Under the pieces are notes generated by a model, which searched no databases, was not told where the DNA came from, and worked only from the letters and a program-made list of their open reading frames with translations. Positions 48,056-56,318 of a stretch of 64,000 bases of DNA are shown here, piece by piece. The DNA comes from Burkholderia sp. BCC0322 (lineage in GTDB: Bacteria > Pseudomonadota > Gammaproteobacteria > Burkholderiales > Burkholderiaceae). The position numbers were made by a program, and so were the translations under genes. The stretch covers positions 1 to 64,000 of the forward strand of contig NZ_CADFDU010000019.1 in NCBI RefSeq assembly GCF_902833045.1, in the 5' to 3' direction. Each line of letters opens with the position of its first letter. The first letter of the stretch is position 1.

Positions 48056-48985
48056 ATGAGCTGGAACGTCCGCATCGGTATCAATCCCCTGTCGTGGATG
48101 AACGACGACCTGCCGTCGCTCGGCGGCGAGACGCCGCTCGAAACGGCGCTGAAGGAAGGCGCCGAAATCGGCTACGCGGGCTTCGAGCTCGGCAACAAGT
48201 TTCCGAAGACGGGCCCCGAGCTGAAGGCGAAGCTCGCCGAGTTCGGCCTCGTGTGCGTGTCCGGCTGGTATTCGGGTTTCCTCGCCGAGGTCGAACCGGG
48301 CATGAGCGACGCGGAGGCGGTCGCCGCGGAAATCGAGCGCTGCCGCGCGCACATGACGAAGCTGCAGTACAACGACGTGAAGGTGGTGGTCTACGGCGAA
48401 TGCGCGGGCACGATCCAGGGCAACATCGACACGCCGGTCGCGAAGCGGCCGCGCTTCGTCGACGACGAAGCCTGGCGGCGCTACGCGGCACGCCTCGACG
48501 CGTTCGGCGCGCACCTGCTCGACGCGTACGGCATCAAGCTGGCCTACCATCACCACATGGGCGCGTACGTCGAGTCGCCCGACGACGTCGACCGGCTGAT
48601 GGCGCTGACCGACCCGGCCAAGGTGTTCCTGCTGTTCGATACCGGCCACGCGTATTTCGGCGGCGCGGCCGACCCGGTGACGCTGCTGAAGAAACATGTG
48701 TCGCGCGTCGTTCACGTGCATTGCAAGGACGTGCGGCCGCAGGTCGTCACGCAGGCGCGCAACGACGGCTGGAGCTTCCTGAACGGCGTGATCAACGGCA
48801 CCTTCACGGTACCGGGCGACGGCGCGCTCGACTACGAGGCGACGCTGCGCACGCTGAAGGACGCCGGCTACGAAGGCTGGCTCGTCGTCGAGGCCGAGCA
48901 GGATCCGGCCGTCGCGCCGAGCTATGCGTATGCGAAGAAGGGCTACGAATCGCTGCGCGCGATCGTCGACCGGTTGAGCGCGTGA
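48056..48985 (+). CDS. iolE: 2-keto-myo-inositol dehydratase (inosose dehydratase)
   Basis: This 309-aa TIM-barrel enzyme dehydrates scyllo-inosose to trihydroxycyclohexanedione. MSWNVRIGINPLSWMNDDLP is the typical IolE N-terminus. LAYHHHMGAYVES, LLFDTGHAYFGG and VHVHCKDVRPQVV carry the metal-binding His, Asp and Glu residues of the AP-endonuclease-2-like superfamily. AAGGA at 48043-48047 sets the ATG. Two other members of this superfamily in the locus are decayed, but this one is intact. Confidence 0.95.
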   Translation: MSWNVRIGINPLSWMNDDLPSLGGETPLETALKEGAEIGYAGFELGNKFPKTGPELKAKLAEFGLVCVSGWYSGFLAEVEPGMSDAEAVAAEIERCRAHMTKLQYNDVKVVVYGECAGTIQGNIDTPVAKRPRFVDDEAWRRYAARLDAFGAHLLDAYGIKLAYHHHMGAYVESPDDVDRLMALTDPAKVFLLFDTGHAYFGGAADPVTLLKKHVSRVVHVHCKDVRPQVVTQARNDGWSFLNGVINGTFTVPGDGALDYEATLRTLKDAGYEGWLVVEAEQDPAVAPSYAYAKKGYESLRAIVDRLSA

Positions 48986-49013
48986 GCCCTACCCTATTGC
49001 GGAGCCCCACCCC

Positions 49014-49829
49014 ATGACGATTTCCCCCCTGCTGGTCAAAGCCTCTGCCGAGCGCGAGATCTGCAACGTCACGCCCGAGTCGGCCGGCTGGAAGCACGTC
49101 GGTTTTCGTGCGCTGCGATTGAAGGCCGGCGACACCGAGACGCTCGACACCGGCGCGCGCGAGCTGTGCGTCGTCGTGCTCACCGGCACGGTGCGCGCGG
49201 AGGTCGACGGCACGACCTACGACGCGCTCGGCAAGCGCGACAGCGTATTCGAGGACGTGTCGCCGGACGCGCTGTACGTGCCGGGCGGCAAGACGGTCAC
49301 GCTGGTCGCGACGCGCGATGCGGAAGTCGCGTTGTGCACCGCGCCGTACGCGAGCGGCGACAAGCCGGTGCAGCGCCTCGACGGCGAACGGATGCGCCGC
49401 TCGGTGCGCGGGCAAGGCACCAACACGCGCTACGTGTGCGACATCCTGATGGGCGACAACCCGGCGGCCGACCGGCTGCTCGTGGTCGAGGTCGTCACGC
49501 CGGCCAGCCATTCGAGCAGCTATCCGCCGCACAAGCACGACCGCGACGCGGCGCCCGACGAAACCTCGCTCGAGGAAACCTATTACCACCGGATCGATCC
49601 GCCGCAGGGTTTCGCCTTCCAGCGGGTGTACACGGACGACCGCAGCCTCGACGAAGCGTGCGCGGTGGAAGACCACGACGTCGTGATGGTGCCGCGCGGC
49701 TACCATCCGGTCGTCGCGCCGCACGGCTACAACCTGTACTACCTGAACGTGATGGCCGGGCCGAGCCGCGCGTGGGCGTTCAAGAACGATCCCGCGCACG
49801 AGTGGATGCTCGACGCACCGCAGCGCTGA
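49014..49829 (+). CDS. iolB: 5-deoxyglucuronate isomerase
   Basis: This 271-aa bicupin isomerises 5-deoxyglucuronate to 5-dehydro-2-deoxygluconate, the substrate of IolC. SSYPPHKHDRDAAPDETSLE with the metal-binding His and Glu, followed by YYHRIDPPQGFAFQRVYTDD, and the C-terminal VVMVPRGYHPVVAPHGYNLYY are diagnostic IolB segments. GGAG lies about nine bases upstream of ATG 49014. It is the fourth gene of the rightward block, 28 bases after iolE. Confidence 0.95.
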   Translation: MTISPLLVKASAEREICNVTPESAGWKHVGFRALRLKAGDTETLDTGARELCVVVLTGTVRAEVDGTTYDALGKRDSVFEDVSPDALYVPGGKTVTLVATRDAEVALCTAPYASGDKPVQRLDGERMRRSVRGQGTNTRYVCDILMGDNPAADRLLVVEVVTPASHSSSYPPHKHDRDAAPDETSLEETYYHRIDPPQGFAFQRVYTDDRSLDEACAVEDHDVVMVPRGYHPVVAPHGYNLYYLNVMAGPSRAWAFKNDPAHEWMLDAPQR

Positions 49830-49911
49830 TGGAATGACGGGCCCGCGCGCGGCCCGTGACGATGCGACGCCCGGCACGCGCACCCAGAGCCGGCGACGCC
49901 ACGGAGCCGCC

Positions 49912-50406
49912 ATGGTGACAACCCGCTTTCGCCTCGAACCCCATCCCTTCGACGACGACGCGTCGAACCCGGCGCTGCCGCGCTTCGATGCGGCCATCGC
50001 GCGCCGGATCGGTGAAATTGCGGTCAACCTTGCCGCGCGCCGCGGGCTGCCGATCGCGGTGAGCATCGTCGGCGAGCAGGCGCCGCTGTTCTACTGCGCG
50101 CTCGACGGCAGCGACGCCGGCGACAGCGACGCGATCCGCCGGCGGCAGAACACGGTATTGCGCTTCGGCCTGAGTTCGCTCGCGGTCGGCGAGCGCTTTC
50201 GCCGCGCCGGCTGGTCGCTGCACTCGCAGGGGCTGTCGGACGACGACTATGCGCTCGACGGCGGCGGCGTGCCGTTGCGGCTCGCCGGAACCGGCATCGT
50301 CGGCGCGATGACGATCGCGGGGCTCAACGACGCGCGCGATCATGCGCTCGTCGTCGAGTGTTTGCGGTGGCACGTCGGCGCGCACGCACTTGCGATGAGC
50401 GCGTAG
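49912..50406 (+). CDS. Haem-degrading-domain protein (UPF0303/HbpS-like)
   Basis: This 164-aa protein has the DUF336/HbpS-like fold: an N-terminal helix (LPRFDAAIARRIGEIAVNLA), GLPIAVSIVGEQAPLFYCAL and GGVPLRLAGTGIVGAMTIAGL. The family includes haem-binding and cofactor-handling proteins as well as many small enzymes of unknown role; it often accompanies sugar-catabolic operons. I start at ATG 49912 with CGGAG upstream, not at the 49834 frame start. It lies 82 bases after iolB and is probably the last gene of the rightward iol transcript. Confidence 0.8.
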   Translation: MVTTRFRLEPHPFDDDASNPALPRFDAAIARRIGEIAVNLAARRGLPIAVSIVGEQAPLFYCALDGSDAGDSDAIRRRQNTVLRFGLSSLAVGERFRRAGWSLHSQGLSDDDYALDGGGVPLRLAGTGIVGAMTIAGLNDARDHALVVECLRWHVGAHALAMSA

Positions 50407-50413
50407 CAGCCGC

Positions 50414-50509
50414 TGCGCCCTGAGCGGCGAGCAGCGTCGGCAGCCATTGGCTGAAGCCGAAGAAGCCGATGCTCAGGAACCCGTTGAACGCCTCGGCATC
50501 GCGGTGCGG
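50414..50509 (-). pseudogene. Possible fragment of an MFS transporter gene
   Basis: On the minus strand, codons from 50509 read FNGFLSIG then FFGFSQWLPTLLAAQG, which resembles one transmembrane segment of MFS transporters (GFYGFxxWLPTLLxxQG). No start, stop or further homology is visible; the frame runs into the antisense of the previous gene. A single membrane-helix-like stretch of 30 residues could be chance, so this is tentative. Confidence 0.35.
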
Positions 50510-50521
50510 CCGCGGCGTGCG

Positions 50522-50562
50522 CCGGATTTCGCCGCCCCTGCTGCCGGGGCGGCGAAATCCGG
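50522..50562 (-). terminator. Strong 17-bp hairpin directly after the SDR gene
   Basis: A perfect 17-bp stem (50522-50538 with 50546-50562) with a 7-base loop begins at the base after the SDR stop codon. There is no T tract after it on either strand, so it may end transcription by a Rho-aided route or protect the mRNA 3' end. Confidence 0.65.
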
Positions 50563-51309
50563 TCAGTTCAACCCGCCGCTCACGACGAGATGCTCGCCGG
50601 TCATCCAGCGCGCATCGTCCGACGCGAGGAACACGGCGACCGACGCGATGTCGTCCGGCTCGCCGAGGCGGCCGAGCGGCGTCTGGCTGCGCACCTGCTT
50701 GTCGAGATCGGAGCCGATGATGCCCGAGCTGTGCGTGCCTTCGGTCACGATCATGCCCGGGTTGATCGCGTTCACGCGGATCTTGCGCGGGCCGAGTTCG
50801 AGCGCGAGCACGCCGGTGATCGCGTCGACCGCGCCCTTGGTGCCGCTGTACACGGCGCTCGCGGGCGGCGTGATGCTGGTCACCACCGAGCTGATGTTGA
50901 TGATGCTCGCGCCTTCGCCGAGATGCTTGACGGCCGCCTGCGTCACGAGCAGCACGCCGAACACGTTCGTGTCGAACTGCCGGCGGTAGTGTTCCTCGGT
51001 GATCGCTTCGATCGGCGCGAATTCGTACACGCCGGAATTGTTGACGAGCACGTCGAGACGGCCATACGTGTCGATCGCCGTATCGACGATGCGCTGCGCA
51101 TCCGCCGCCTTCGACACGTCGCCGCCGACCGCGACCGCACGGCCGCCGGCTTCGACGATCGCGCTCACCACCGCGTCGGCGCCCGCCTTGCTGCTCGCGT
51201 AGTTGACGACCACCGACGCGCCTTCCGCGGCCAGTGCCTTCGCGATCGCCGCGCCGATGCCCTTCGATCCGCCCGTGACGATCGCCACCTTGTTTGCCAG
51301 CTTGCTCAT
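50563..51309 (-). CDS. Short-chain dehydrogenase/reductase (SDR)
   Basis: This 248-aa classical SDR has the NADP-type cofactor motif TGGSKGIGAAI (12-22), NNSGVYEF (NNAG-like), catalytic Ser in NISSVVTS and YSGTK (Tyr and Lys), and the C-terminal GEHLVVSGGLN typical of FabG-like enzymes. FabG-like SDRs reduce or oxidise varied carbonyl and alcohol substrates; its own substrate cannot be told. It stands alone, read leftwards, with a strong hairpin at its end and a 165-base gap to the ABC-transporter genes. Confidence 0.92.
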   Translation of the reverse strand: MSKLANKVAIVTGGSKGIGAAIAKALAAEGASVVVNYASSKAGADAVVSAIVEAGGRAVAVGGDVSKAADAQRIVDTAIDTYGRLDVLVNNSGVYEFAPIEAITEEHYRRQFDTNVFGVLLVTQAAVKHLGEGASIINISSVVTSITPPASAVYSGTKGAVDAITGVLALELGPRKIRVNAINPGMIVTEGTHSSGIIGSDLDKQVRSQTPLGRLGEPDDIASVAVFLASDDARWMTGEHLVVSGGLN

Positions 51310-51474
51310 GATTTCATTCCTCAGTCAGAAGACGCTTGATGGATGGCGCCGGTTGCCACGTGTTGCGTCGTTGCGCACCGGCATGACTGGCAATTTAAGG
51401 TGCCGCGCGGCGGCGATAAAGCGGCTCGACGCGAATTGTCTGGCGGAGCCAGCCGAACAATCGGAGCGACACGG

Positions 51475-52182
51475 TCAGCCGGCGCTCAACCATGCGTTCG
51501 CGACCTCGCCGCCCAGGCCTTCGAGTGCGCCGTCGTAGACGATCCGTCCGCGCCCCATGACCGCGACGCGCCGCGCGAGCCGCGGCGCGAACTGCAGCCG
51601 CTGCTCGATCAGCACGATCGCGACACCGTCGGCCTGCAATGCAGCAAGGCACGCGCCAACCTCATCGACCGCGAGCGGCGCGAGCCCTTCGGCCGGTTCG
51701 TCGACGATCAGCACGCGCGGGCGGGCGGCCAGCGCCCGCACCAGCGCGAGCACCTGCTGCTCGCCGCCCGACAGCCGCCCGGCCTTCACGTCCGCGCGCG
51801 CGGCCAGCAGCGGAAAACGGTCGAACAGGTGTTCGAGCGCCGCGCGTTCGGCCGCACCGCGGGCGCCGCGCAGCCCGAGCCGCAGGTTGTCACGCACCGT
51901 CAGCAGCGGAAACACGTCGCGGCTTTCTGCGACGTAAGCGACGCCGCGCCGCGCGATCTCGAACGTGCGCGCGCCCACGCATTCGGCGCCGGCGATGCGC
52001 ACCGAGCCGGCCGTGCGCACGAGCCCCATCACGGCCTTCGCGAACGTCGAGCGCCCCGAGCCGTTGCGGCCGAGCAGCGCGAGCGTCTCGCCGGGCGCCA
52101 GCGCGAGATCGACGCCGTCGAGCACCGGCTGCATCCCGTACCACGCGCGCAGGTCGCGAATGTCGAGCAGCGCGCTCGTCAT
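51475..52182 (-). CDS. Branched-chain-amino-acid-type ABC transporter ATP-binding protein (LivF-like), altered Walker A
   Basis: This 235-aa ATPase is the LivF-type member of an ABC importer. LSGGEQQVLALVRAL (signature), VLIVDEPAEGLAP (Walker B) and VLIEQRL are normal. The Walker A reads GRNGSGRST: the catalytic Lys is replaced by Arg44 (codon CGC at 52051-52053). Arg at this place usually cripples ATP hydrolysis, so the partner LivG-like subunit may carry the working site. Start ATG 52182 overlaps the LivG stop (ATGA). It is the last gene of the transporter operon. Confidence 0.9.
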   Translation of the reverse strand: MTSALLDIRDLRAWYGMQPVLDGVDLALAPGETLALLGRNGSGRSTFAKAVMGLVRTAGSVRIAGAECVGARTFEIARRGVAYVAESRDVFPLLTVRDNLRLGLRGARGAAERAALEHLFDRFPLLAARADVKAGRLSGGEQQVLALVRALAARPRVLIVDEPAEGLAPLAVDEVGACLAALQADGVAIVLIEQRLQFAPRLARRVAVMGRGRIVYDGALEGLGGEVANAWLSAG

Positions 52183-52931
52183 ACGCCACCCTCCCCGAGA
52201 TACGCGGCACGCACGGCCGGATCGGCGCGGATCGCATCGGGCGCGCCGGTCGCGACCACCGTGCCGCGCACGAGCACCGTGATGCGTTCGGCGAAGCCGA
52301 ATACCGTATCCATGTCGTGTTCGATCAGCAGTACCGTGCGCCCCTGCGTCGTCGCACGAATCAGCGCGATCATCCGCGCCGCCTGCGCGCGGCTCATGCC
52401 GGCCGTCGGCTCGTCGAGCAGCAGCGTGCGTGCGCCGCTCGCGAGTGCGATCCCGAGATCGAGCGCGCGCTGTTCCGCGTAGCTCAGCTCGGCTGCCGGC
52501 GTAGCGCGGTGCGCATCGAGGCCGACGTCGTGCAGCACGCGCTCGGCCGCGAGATCGACCGACGCCGATTCGCGCAGCCGGTTCCACCAGCGCCGCCGCT
52601 CGGCCGGCGCATGCAGCGCCGCGCAGCGCAGGTTGTCGAACACGGTCAGCCGCGCGAACGCGCTCGTCTGCTGGAAACTGCGGCCGATGCCGAGCCGGCT
52701 CGCCACGACCGGGCCGCGCCCGCGCAGCTCGACGCCGTGCAGCACGACGCGCCCGCGCGTGGGCCGCACCGCACCGGCGATCACGCCGAACAGCGTCGAC
52801 TTGCCCGCGCCGTTCGGCCCGATCAGCGCATGACGCTCGCCGGCCGCGATGCTCAGCTCGACCCCATCGAGCACCGTCTGCGCGCCAAAGCGCTGCACCA
52901 CACCGTGGAGCGCGATCGCGTTGCCGTTCAT
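52179..52931 (-). CDS. Branched-chain-amino-acid-type ABC transporter ATP-binding protein (LivG-like)
   Basis: This 250-aa ATPase has an intact Walker A ([12 protein letters not shown]), the LivG-type signature region (LSYAEQRALDLGIAL), Walker B (TLLLDEPTAGM) and switch His (LLIEHDMDTVFG). The C-terminal GTVVATGAPDAIRADPAVRA with AYLGE is the typical LivG end. Its ends overlap both neighbours: its ATG overlaps the LivM-like stop and its stop overlaps the LivF-like start. It probably pairs with the Arg-substituted LivF-like protein as an asymmetric ATPase. Confidence 0.93.
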   Translation of the reverse strand: MNGNAIALHGVVQRFGAQTVLDGVELSIAAGERHALIGPNGAGKSTLFGVIAGAVRPTRGRVVLHGVELRGRGPVVASRLGIGRSFQQTSAFARLTVFDNLRCAALHAPAERRRWWNRLRESASVDLAAERVLHDVGLDAHRATPAAELSYAEQRALDLGIALASGARTLLLDEPTAGMSRAQAARMIALIRATTQGRTVLLIEHDMDTVFGFAERITVLVRGTVVATGAPDAIRADPAVRAAYLGEGGV

Positions 52932-54148
52932 CGCCCGTCCTCCCGCTTGCCGGCCGGCACGAGCCGCGCGCGCCAGCCCCACAGCAGCGTGCCGATGCCG
53001 AACGCGGAGCACGCGACGGCCCAGCCGGCCGGCGTATCGGCGTCGATGCGCCAGGCGCCGAACGCGAAGCCCGCGCCGTCGTCCTGCGCGAAGCGCCACG
53101 CATAGCCGAGCTCGGCCGCGCAGACGATCGCGACGCCCCAGAACACGCACGCGCCGATCGCGCACAGCATGCGCCACCGTTCGGCCGCCGGCGCGCCGCG
53201 CCGCAAGGCCTGCGCGAGCGCTGGCACGATCCCGGCGATACCGCGCGGCGCGGCCATGACGATCACGACGAACAGCACGCCGAGATACAGCGCCCACGCG
53301 CGCGACACGCCGGCGACGACGACGCTCAGCGCGGTCAGCACCGCCGCCCCGGCCGCCGGCCCGAAGAACGAACCGGTGCCGCCGATCACCGTGGCGATCA
53401 GCACGGTCGCCGAGCGCGCCATCGATACGCTGTCGGGCGTCGCGATTTCGACGTCGATCAACGTCAGCGTGCCGGCGACGCCGGCGAAGAACGACGCGCA
53501 GGTGACCATCGCAAGACGTACGCGGCGCGGATCGGTGCCGAGCGCGGCGACGCGCACGGGGTTGTCGCGCACCGCATTCGCGAGCCGCGCGAGCGGCGTG
53601 CGCGTCAGCGCGTGCATCGCCCACGCCGACGCGAGGCACCAGGTCGCGATCACCGCATACGCCTGGACGGGTGCGCCGAAATGCCAGCCGCCCAACGGCG
53701 TACCGCTCGCGCGGTCGATCGGCACGCCGCCGATCCCGCCGAACCAGGCAGGCACGCTCCACGCGGCGGCGGCGACACATTCGCCGAGCCCGAGCGTGAT
53801 CATCGCGAACGCGGTGCCCGCACGGCGCGTCGCGAGCAGCCCGGCGGCGAAGCCGAAACCGGCGCCGGCCACGCCGCCGACGAGCGGCAACAGCGGCAGC
53901 GGGCCGCCGAAATGGTTGAACCAGTGCGCGGCCGCGAACGCACCGACGCCCGCGAACGCCGCGTGTCCGAACGACAGCAGCCCGGTCGTGCCGAGCTGCA
54001 GGTTGTACGACAGGGCGAGCACGACGAGCGCGGCCGTCTGCGCGAGATAGCCGAGCACCGCGCCATGCGGCCACAGCCACGCGGGCAGCGCGACGCATGC
54101 GGCGAACACGAGCCCGCGCGCGACGCCGGCGAGCGTACGGTTACGCAT
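52928..54148 (-). CDS. Branched-chain-amino-acid-type ABC transporter permease (LivM-like) with C-terminal extension
   Basis: This 406-aa permease has about nine helices and the LivM marks LSYNLQLGTTGLLSFGHAAF and GGTGSFFGPAAGAAVLTAL. Residues beyond about 320, usually absent or short in LivM, add two further hydrophobic segments (MLCAIGACVFWGVAIVCAAE and GWAVACSAFGIGTLLWGW). ATG 54148 (MRNRTLAG) overlaps the end of the LivH-like gene by eight bases. Its substrate is unknown; no periplasmic binding-protein gene is adjacent. Confidence 0.9.
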   Translation of the reverse strand: MRNRTLAGVARGLVFAACVALPAWLWPHGAVLGYLAQTAALVVLALSYNLQLGTTGLLSFGHAAFAGVGAFAAAHWFNHFGGPLPLLPLVGGVAGAGFGFAAGLLATRRAGTAFAMITLGLGECVAAAAWSVPAWFGGIGGVPIDRASGTPLGGWHFGAPVQAYAVIATWCLASAWAMHALTRTPLARLANAVRDNPVRVAALGTDPRRVRLAMVTCASFFAGVAGTLTLIDVEIATPDSVSMARSATVLIATVIGGTGSFFGPAAGAAVLTALSVVVAGVSRAWALYLGVLFVVIVMAAPRGIAGIVPALAQALRRGAPAAERWRMLCAIGACVFWGVAIVCAAELGYAWRFAQDDGAGFAFGAWRIDADTPAGWAVACSAFGIGTLLWGWRARLVPAGKREDGR

Positions 54149-55076
54149 CGGCACGCTCGCCGAACAGCCCGCGCGGCCGCGCGACCAGCACCACGACGAG
54201 CAGCAGGTACGGCACCAGCGGCGCCAGCTGCGCGATCGACACCGCGGCCACGCTGTCGGGCAGCACAATGCCGGCCCATTCCGTGAGGTCGCGCAGCGAC
54301 GTGTCGCTCGCAGCCGCGAAGGTCTGCGCGAAGCCGACCGCGAGCGACGCCGCGAACGCGCCGCCGAGCGAGCCGAGCCCGCCGATCACGACGACCGCGA
54401 ACACGACCGACCCGACGGTTTCAGCCAGCGCCGGTTCGATGACGGCGAGCGGCGCGCCGATCACGCCGGCCAGCGCCGCGAGCGCGGTGCCCGCGCCGAA
54501 CAGCGCCGTCATCACGCGCGGCACGTCATAGCCGAGCGCCTCGACGGCCGCGCGGTGCGTCAGCGCCGCGCGCACGACGAGCCCGATGCGCGACACGCGC
54601 AGCAGTGCGCCGAGCGCGACCAGCATCGCCGTGGACATCCCCATCATGAACAGCCGGTAGCGCGGCAGCGCGAGGCCGAACACGGTCACGGGCGCGCCAT
54701 CGAACAGCGCCGGCACGGGTGCCGGCAGCGGCGCGAGCCCCCACACGAGTTTCGCGCCCTCGCCGATCAGGTAGGCAAGGCCGAAGGTCAGCAGCAGCTC
54801 GCTCGTATGGCCGCGCGCCTGCACGCGGCGCAACATCGTGCGCTCGCAGCCCGCACCGAGCAGCCCGACCGCAAGCGGCGCGAGCACCAGCGCGGGCCAG
54901 AAACCCGCGCTGGCCGCGATGCTGTAGCCGACATACGCGCCGAGCATGTAGAAGCTCGCGTGCGCGAAGTTGAGCACGCCCTGCACGCTGAAGATCAGCG
55001 TGAGTCCGGCCGACAGCATGAACAGCAGCAAGCCGTAGCTGAGGCCGCTGAAGGCCTGGAGCGCGAACGCGTGCAC
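54141..55076 (-). CDS. Branched-chain-amino-acid-type ABC transporter permease (LivH-like)
   Basis: This 311-aa permease has eight or so helices and the LivH marks FSGLSYGLLLFMLSAGLTLI, FSVQGVLNFAHASFYMLGAY, and GGLGSLGGAFAASLAVG. I start at GTG 55076 (VHAFALQAFSG), seven bases after the thioesterase stop, because earlier codons lie inside that gene and are Arg/Ser-rich. It is the first transporter gene of the operon, directly behind a thioesterase gene rather than a binding-protein gene. Confidence 0.88.
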   Translation of the reverse strand: MHAFALQAFSGLSYGLLLFMLSAGLTLIFSVQGVLNFAHASFYMLGAYVGYSIAASAGFWPALVLAPLAVGLLGAGCERTMLRRVQARGHTSELLLTFGLAYLIGEGAKLVWGLAPLPAPVPALFDGAPVTVFGLALPRYRLFMMGMSTAMLVALGALLRVSRIGLVVRAALTHRAAVEALGYDVPRVMTALFGAGTALAALAGVIGAPLAVIEPALAETVGSVVFAVVVIGGLGSLGGAFAASLAVGFAQTFAAASDTSLRDLTEWAGIVLPDSVAAVSIAQLAPLVPYLLLVVVLVARPRGLFGERADA

Positions 55077-55083
55077 CGCGCAG

Positions 55084-55521
55084 TCAGGCCGCGAGCGGCT
55101 CGAGCGCGGCGCGCAGCGCGTCGGGCAGCGGCACCGGCCGGCGCGTGCCGCGATCGACGTACACGTGCACGAAGTGCCCCTGCGCGGCGGGCGCCGCATC
55201 GCCCTGCGCGAACAGCCCGACCTCGTAGCGCACGCTCGACGTGCCGAGCTTCACGACCCGCAGCCCGGCTTCGACCGATTGCGGAAACACGAGCGGCGCA
55301 AAGTAGTTGCACTGCGTCTCGACCACGAGGCCGATCGTCTGCCCGTGCTCGACATCGAGCGCGCCGGCGCGGATCAGGTATTCGTTCACGACCGTGTCGA
55401 AGTAGCTGTAGTAGACGACGTTGTTCACGTGCCCGTAGACATCGTTATCCATCCAGCGGGTCGTGATCGGCAGGAAGTGGCGATAGGCGTCGCGCGGACG
55501 CGGTTGCGGCTTGTCGGACAT
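55084..55521 (-). CDS. Acyl-CoA thioesterase, hot-dog fold (YbgC/FadM type)
   Basis: This 145-aa enzyme is a 4-hydroxybenzoyl-CoA-thioesterase-type hot-dog protein. TRWMDNDVYGHVNNVVYYSY holds the active-site Asp and the GHVNN turn, and VRYEVGLFAQGD and GHFVHVYVDRGTRRPVPLP follow. It hydrolyses short or aromatic acyl-CoA esters. It sits just ahead of the LivH-like gene, so the operon may take up an aromatic or branched acid and process its CoA ester; this link is inference. ATG 55521 (MSDKPQPRPR) has a poor ribosome site. Confidence 0.87.
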   Translation of the reverse strand: MSDKPQPRPRDAYRHFLPITTRWMDNDVYGHVNNVVYYSYFDTVVNEYLIRAGALDVEHGQTIGLVVETQCNYFAPLVFPQSVEAGLRVVKLGTSSVRYEVGLFAQGDAAPAAQGHFVHVYVDRGTRRPVPLPDALRAALEPLAA

Positions 55522-55660
55522 GGCGATGACGGTCAGGACGATGGAAGCGACGAGGACGACGCGCGGCAGCCGCGGAACACGGCGCACCGGCAAGAAGCGG
55601 AGCGCCGCGCCGCGATCGCTCGCGGCACGGCGGATGCAACCCTGCTGACGGGCCGGCCCT

Positions 55661-56197
55661 TCACTGCCCCGGCCGGTCGACGAACTCGAAATCGAGGCCG
55701 CGCGCACGCATCCAGTCGGCGAGCGCGACGCCCGTGCCGGCGCGCCACGGGCGCAGCAGCGGCGGATCGACCAGCTTGTATTCGAGCAGTTCCGGCGACA
55801 GCGCGACCGTGCCCGATGCACGCACGTGGTACGCGATGATCAGCTCGTTCTTGCGGATGAATTCGTAGACGCCGACGAGCGACACCTGCTCGGCCTTCAG
55901 CGCCGTTTCCTCGAACACCTCGCGCGCGATGCCGTCCTCGGGCGTCTCGCCGCTCTCGAGGAAGCCGGTGATCAGCGCGAACATGCCTTCGGGCCAGGCC
56001 GCGTTGCGCGCGAGCAGGATCTTGCCGTCGAGCTCGACGATCGCGGCGACGACGGGCAGCGGGTTGTTCCAGTGGACATAGCCGCAGCTGTCGTCGGGGC
56101 ACGCCTGGCGAATGCGGCCGCCTTCATGGTCGAGATCGGCGCGCTCGGCGAGCGGGCTCGCGCAGCGCGGGCAAAAGCGGTAATCGGCGGTGGTCAT
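55661..56197 (-). CDS. Nudix hydrolase with zinc ribbon
   Basis: This 178-aa protein starts with a zinc-ribbon pair (FCPRCASPL and QACPDDSCGY) and has a complete Nudix box, GFLESGETPEDGIA followed by REVFEETAL, which binds the metal and cleaves nucleoside diphosphate linkages. The zinc ribbon and YVHWNNPLPVVAAIVE segment resemble NudC-like NADH pyrophosphatases or the YfcD group. ATG 56197 gives MTTADYRFCPRC; the frame reaches 56248 without support. It lies 139 bases ahead of the thioesterase gene and may have its own transcript. Confidence 0.87.
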   Translation of the reverse strand: MTTADYRFCPRCASPLAERADLDHEGGRIRQACPDDSCGYVHWNNPLPVVAAIVELDGKILLARNAAWPEGMFALITGFLESGETPEDGIAREVFEETALKAEQVSLVGVYEFIRKNELIIAYHVRASGTVALSPELLEYKLVDPPLLRPWRAGTGVALADWMRARGLDFEFVDRPGQ

Positions 56198-56318
56198 CGA
56201 TGGGGATCTGGCAGGCGCCGGACGGCCGCCTGCCGGCTGCCCGCGCACCCGCTCGGCGCGGGAAAGGCTTCATTCTAGCGAGTTTGCCCGTGCCGCAGAC
56301 GATCCGGCCCCGCCGATA

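Noticed and set aside
52179-54098. A 639-codon frame that could suggest a permease-ATPase fusion
   Set aside because: The upstream part is the wrong frame of the LivM-like gene; the ATPase starts at 52931 with an overlap to the permease stop.
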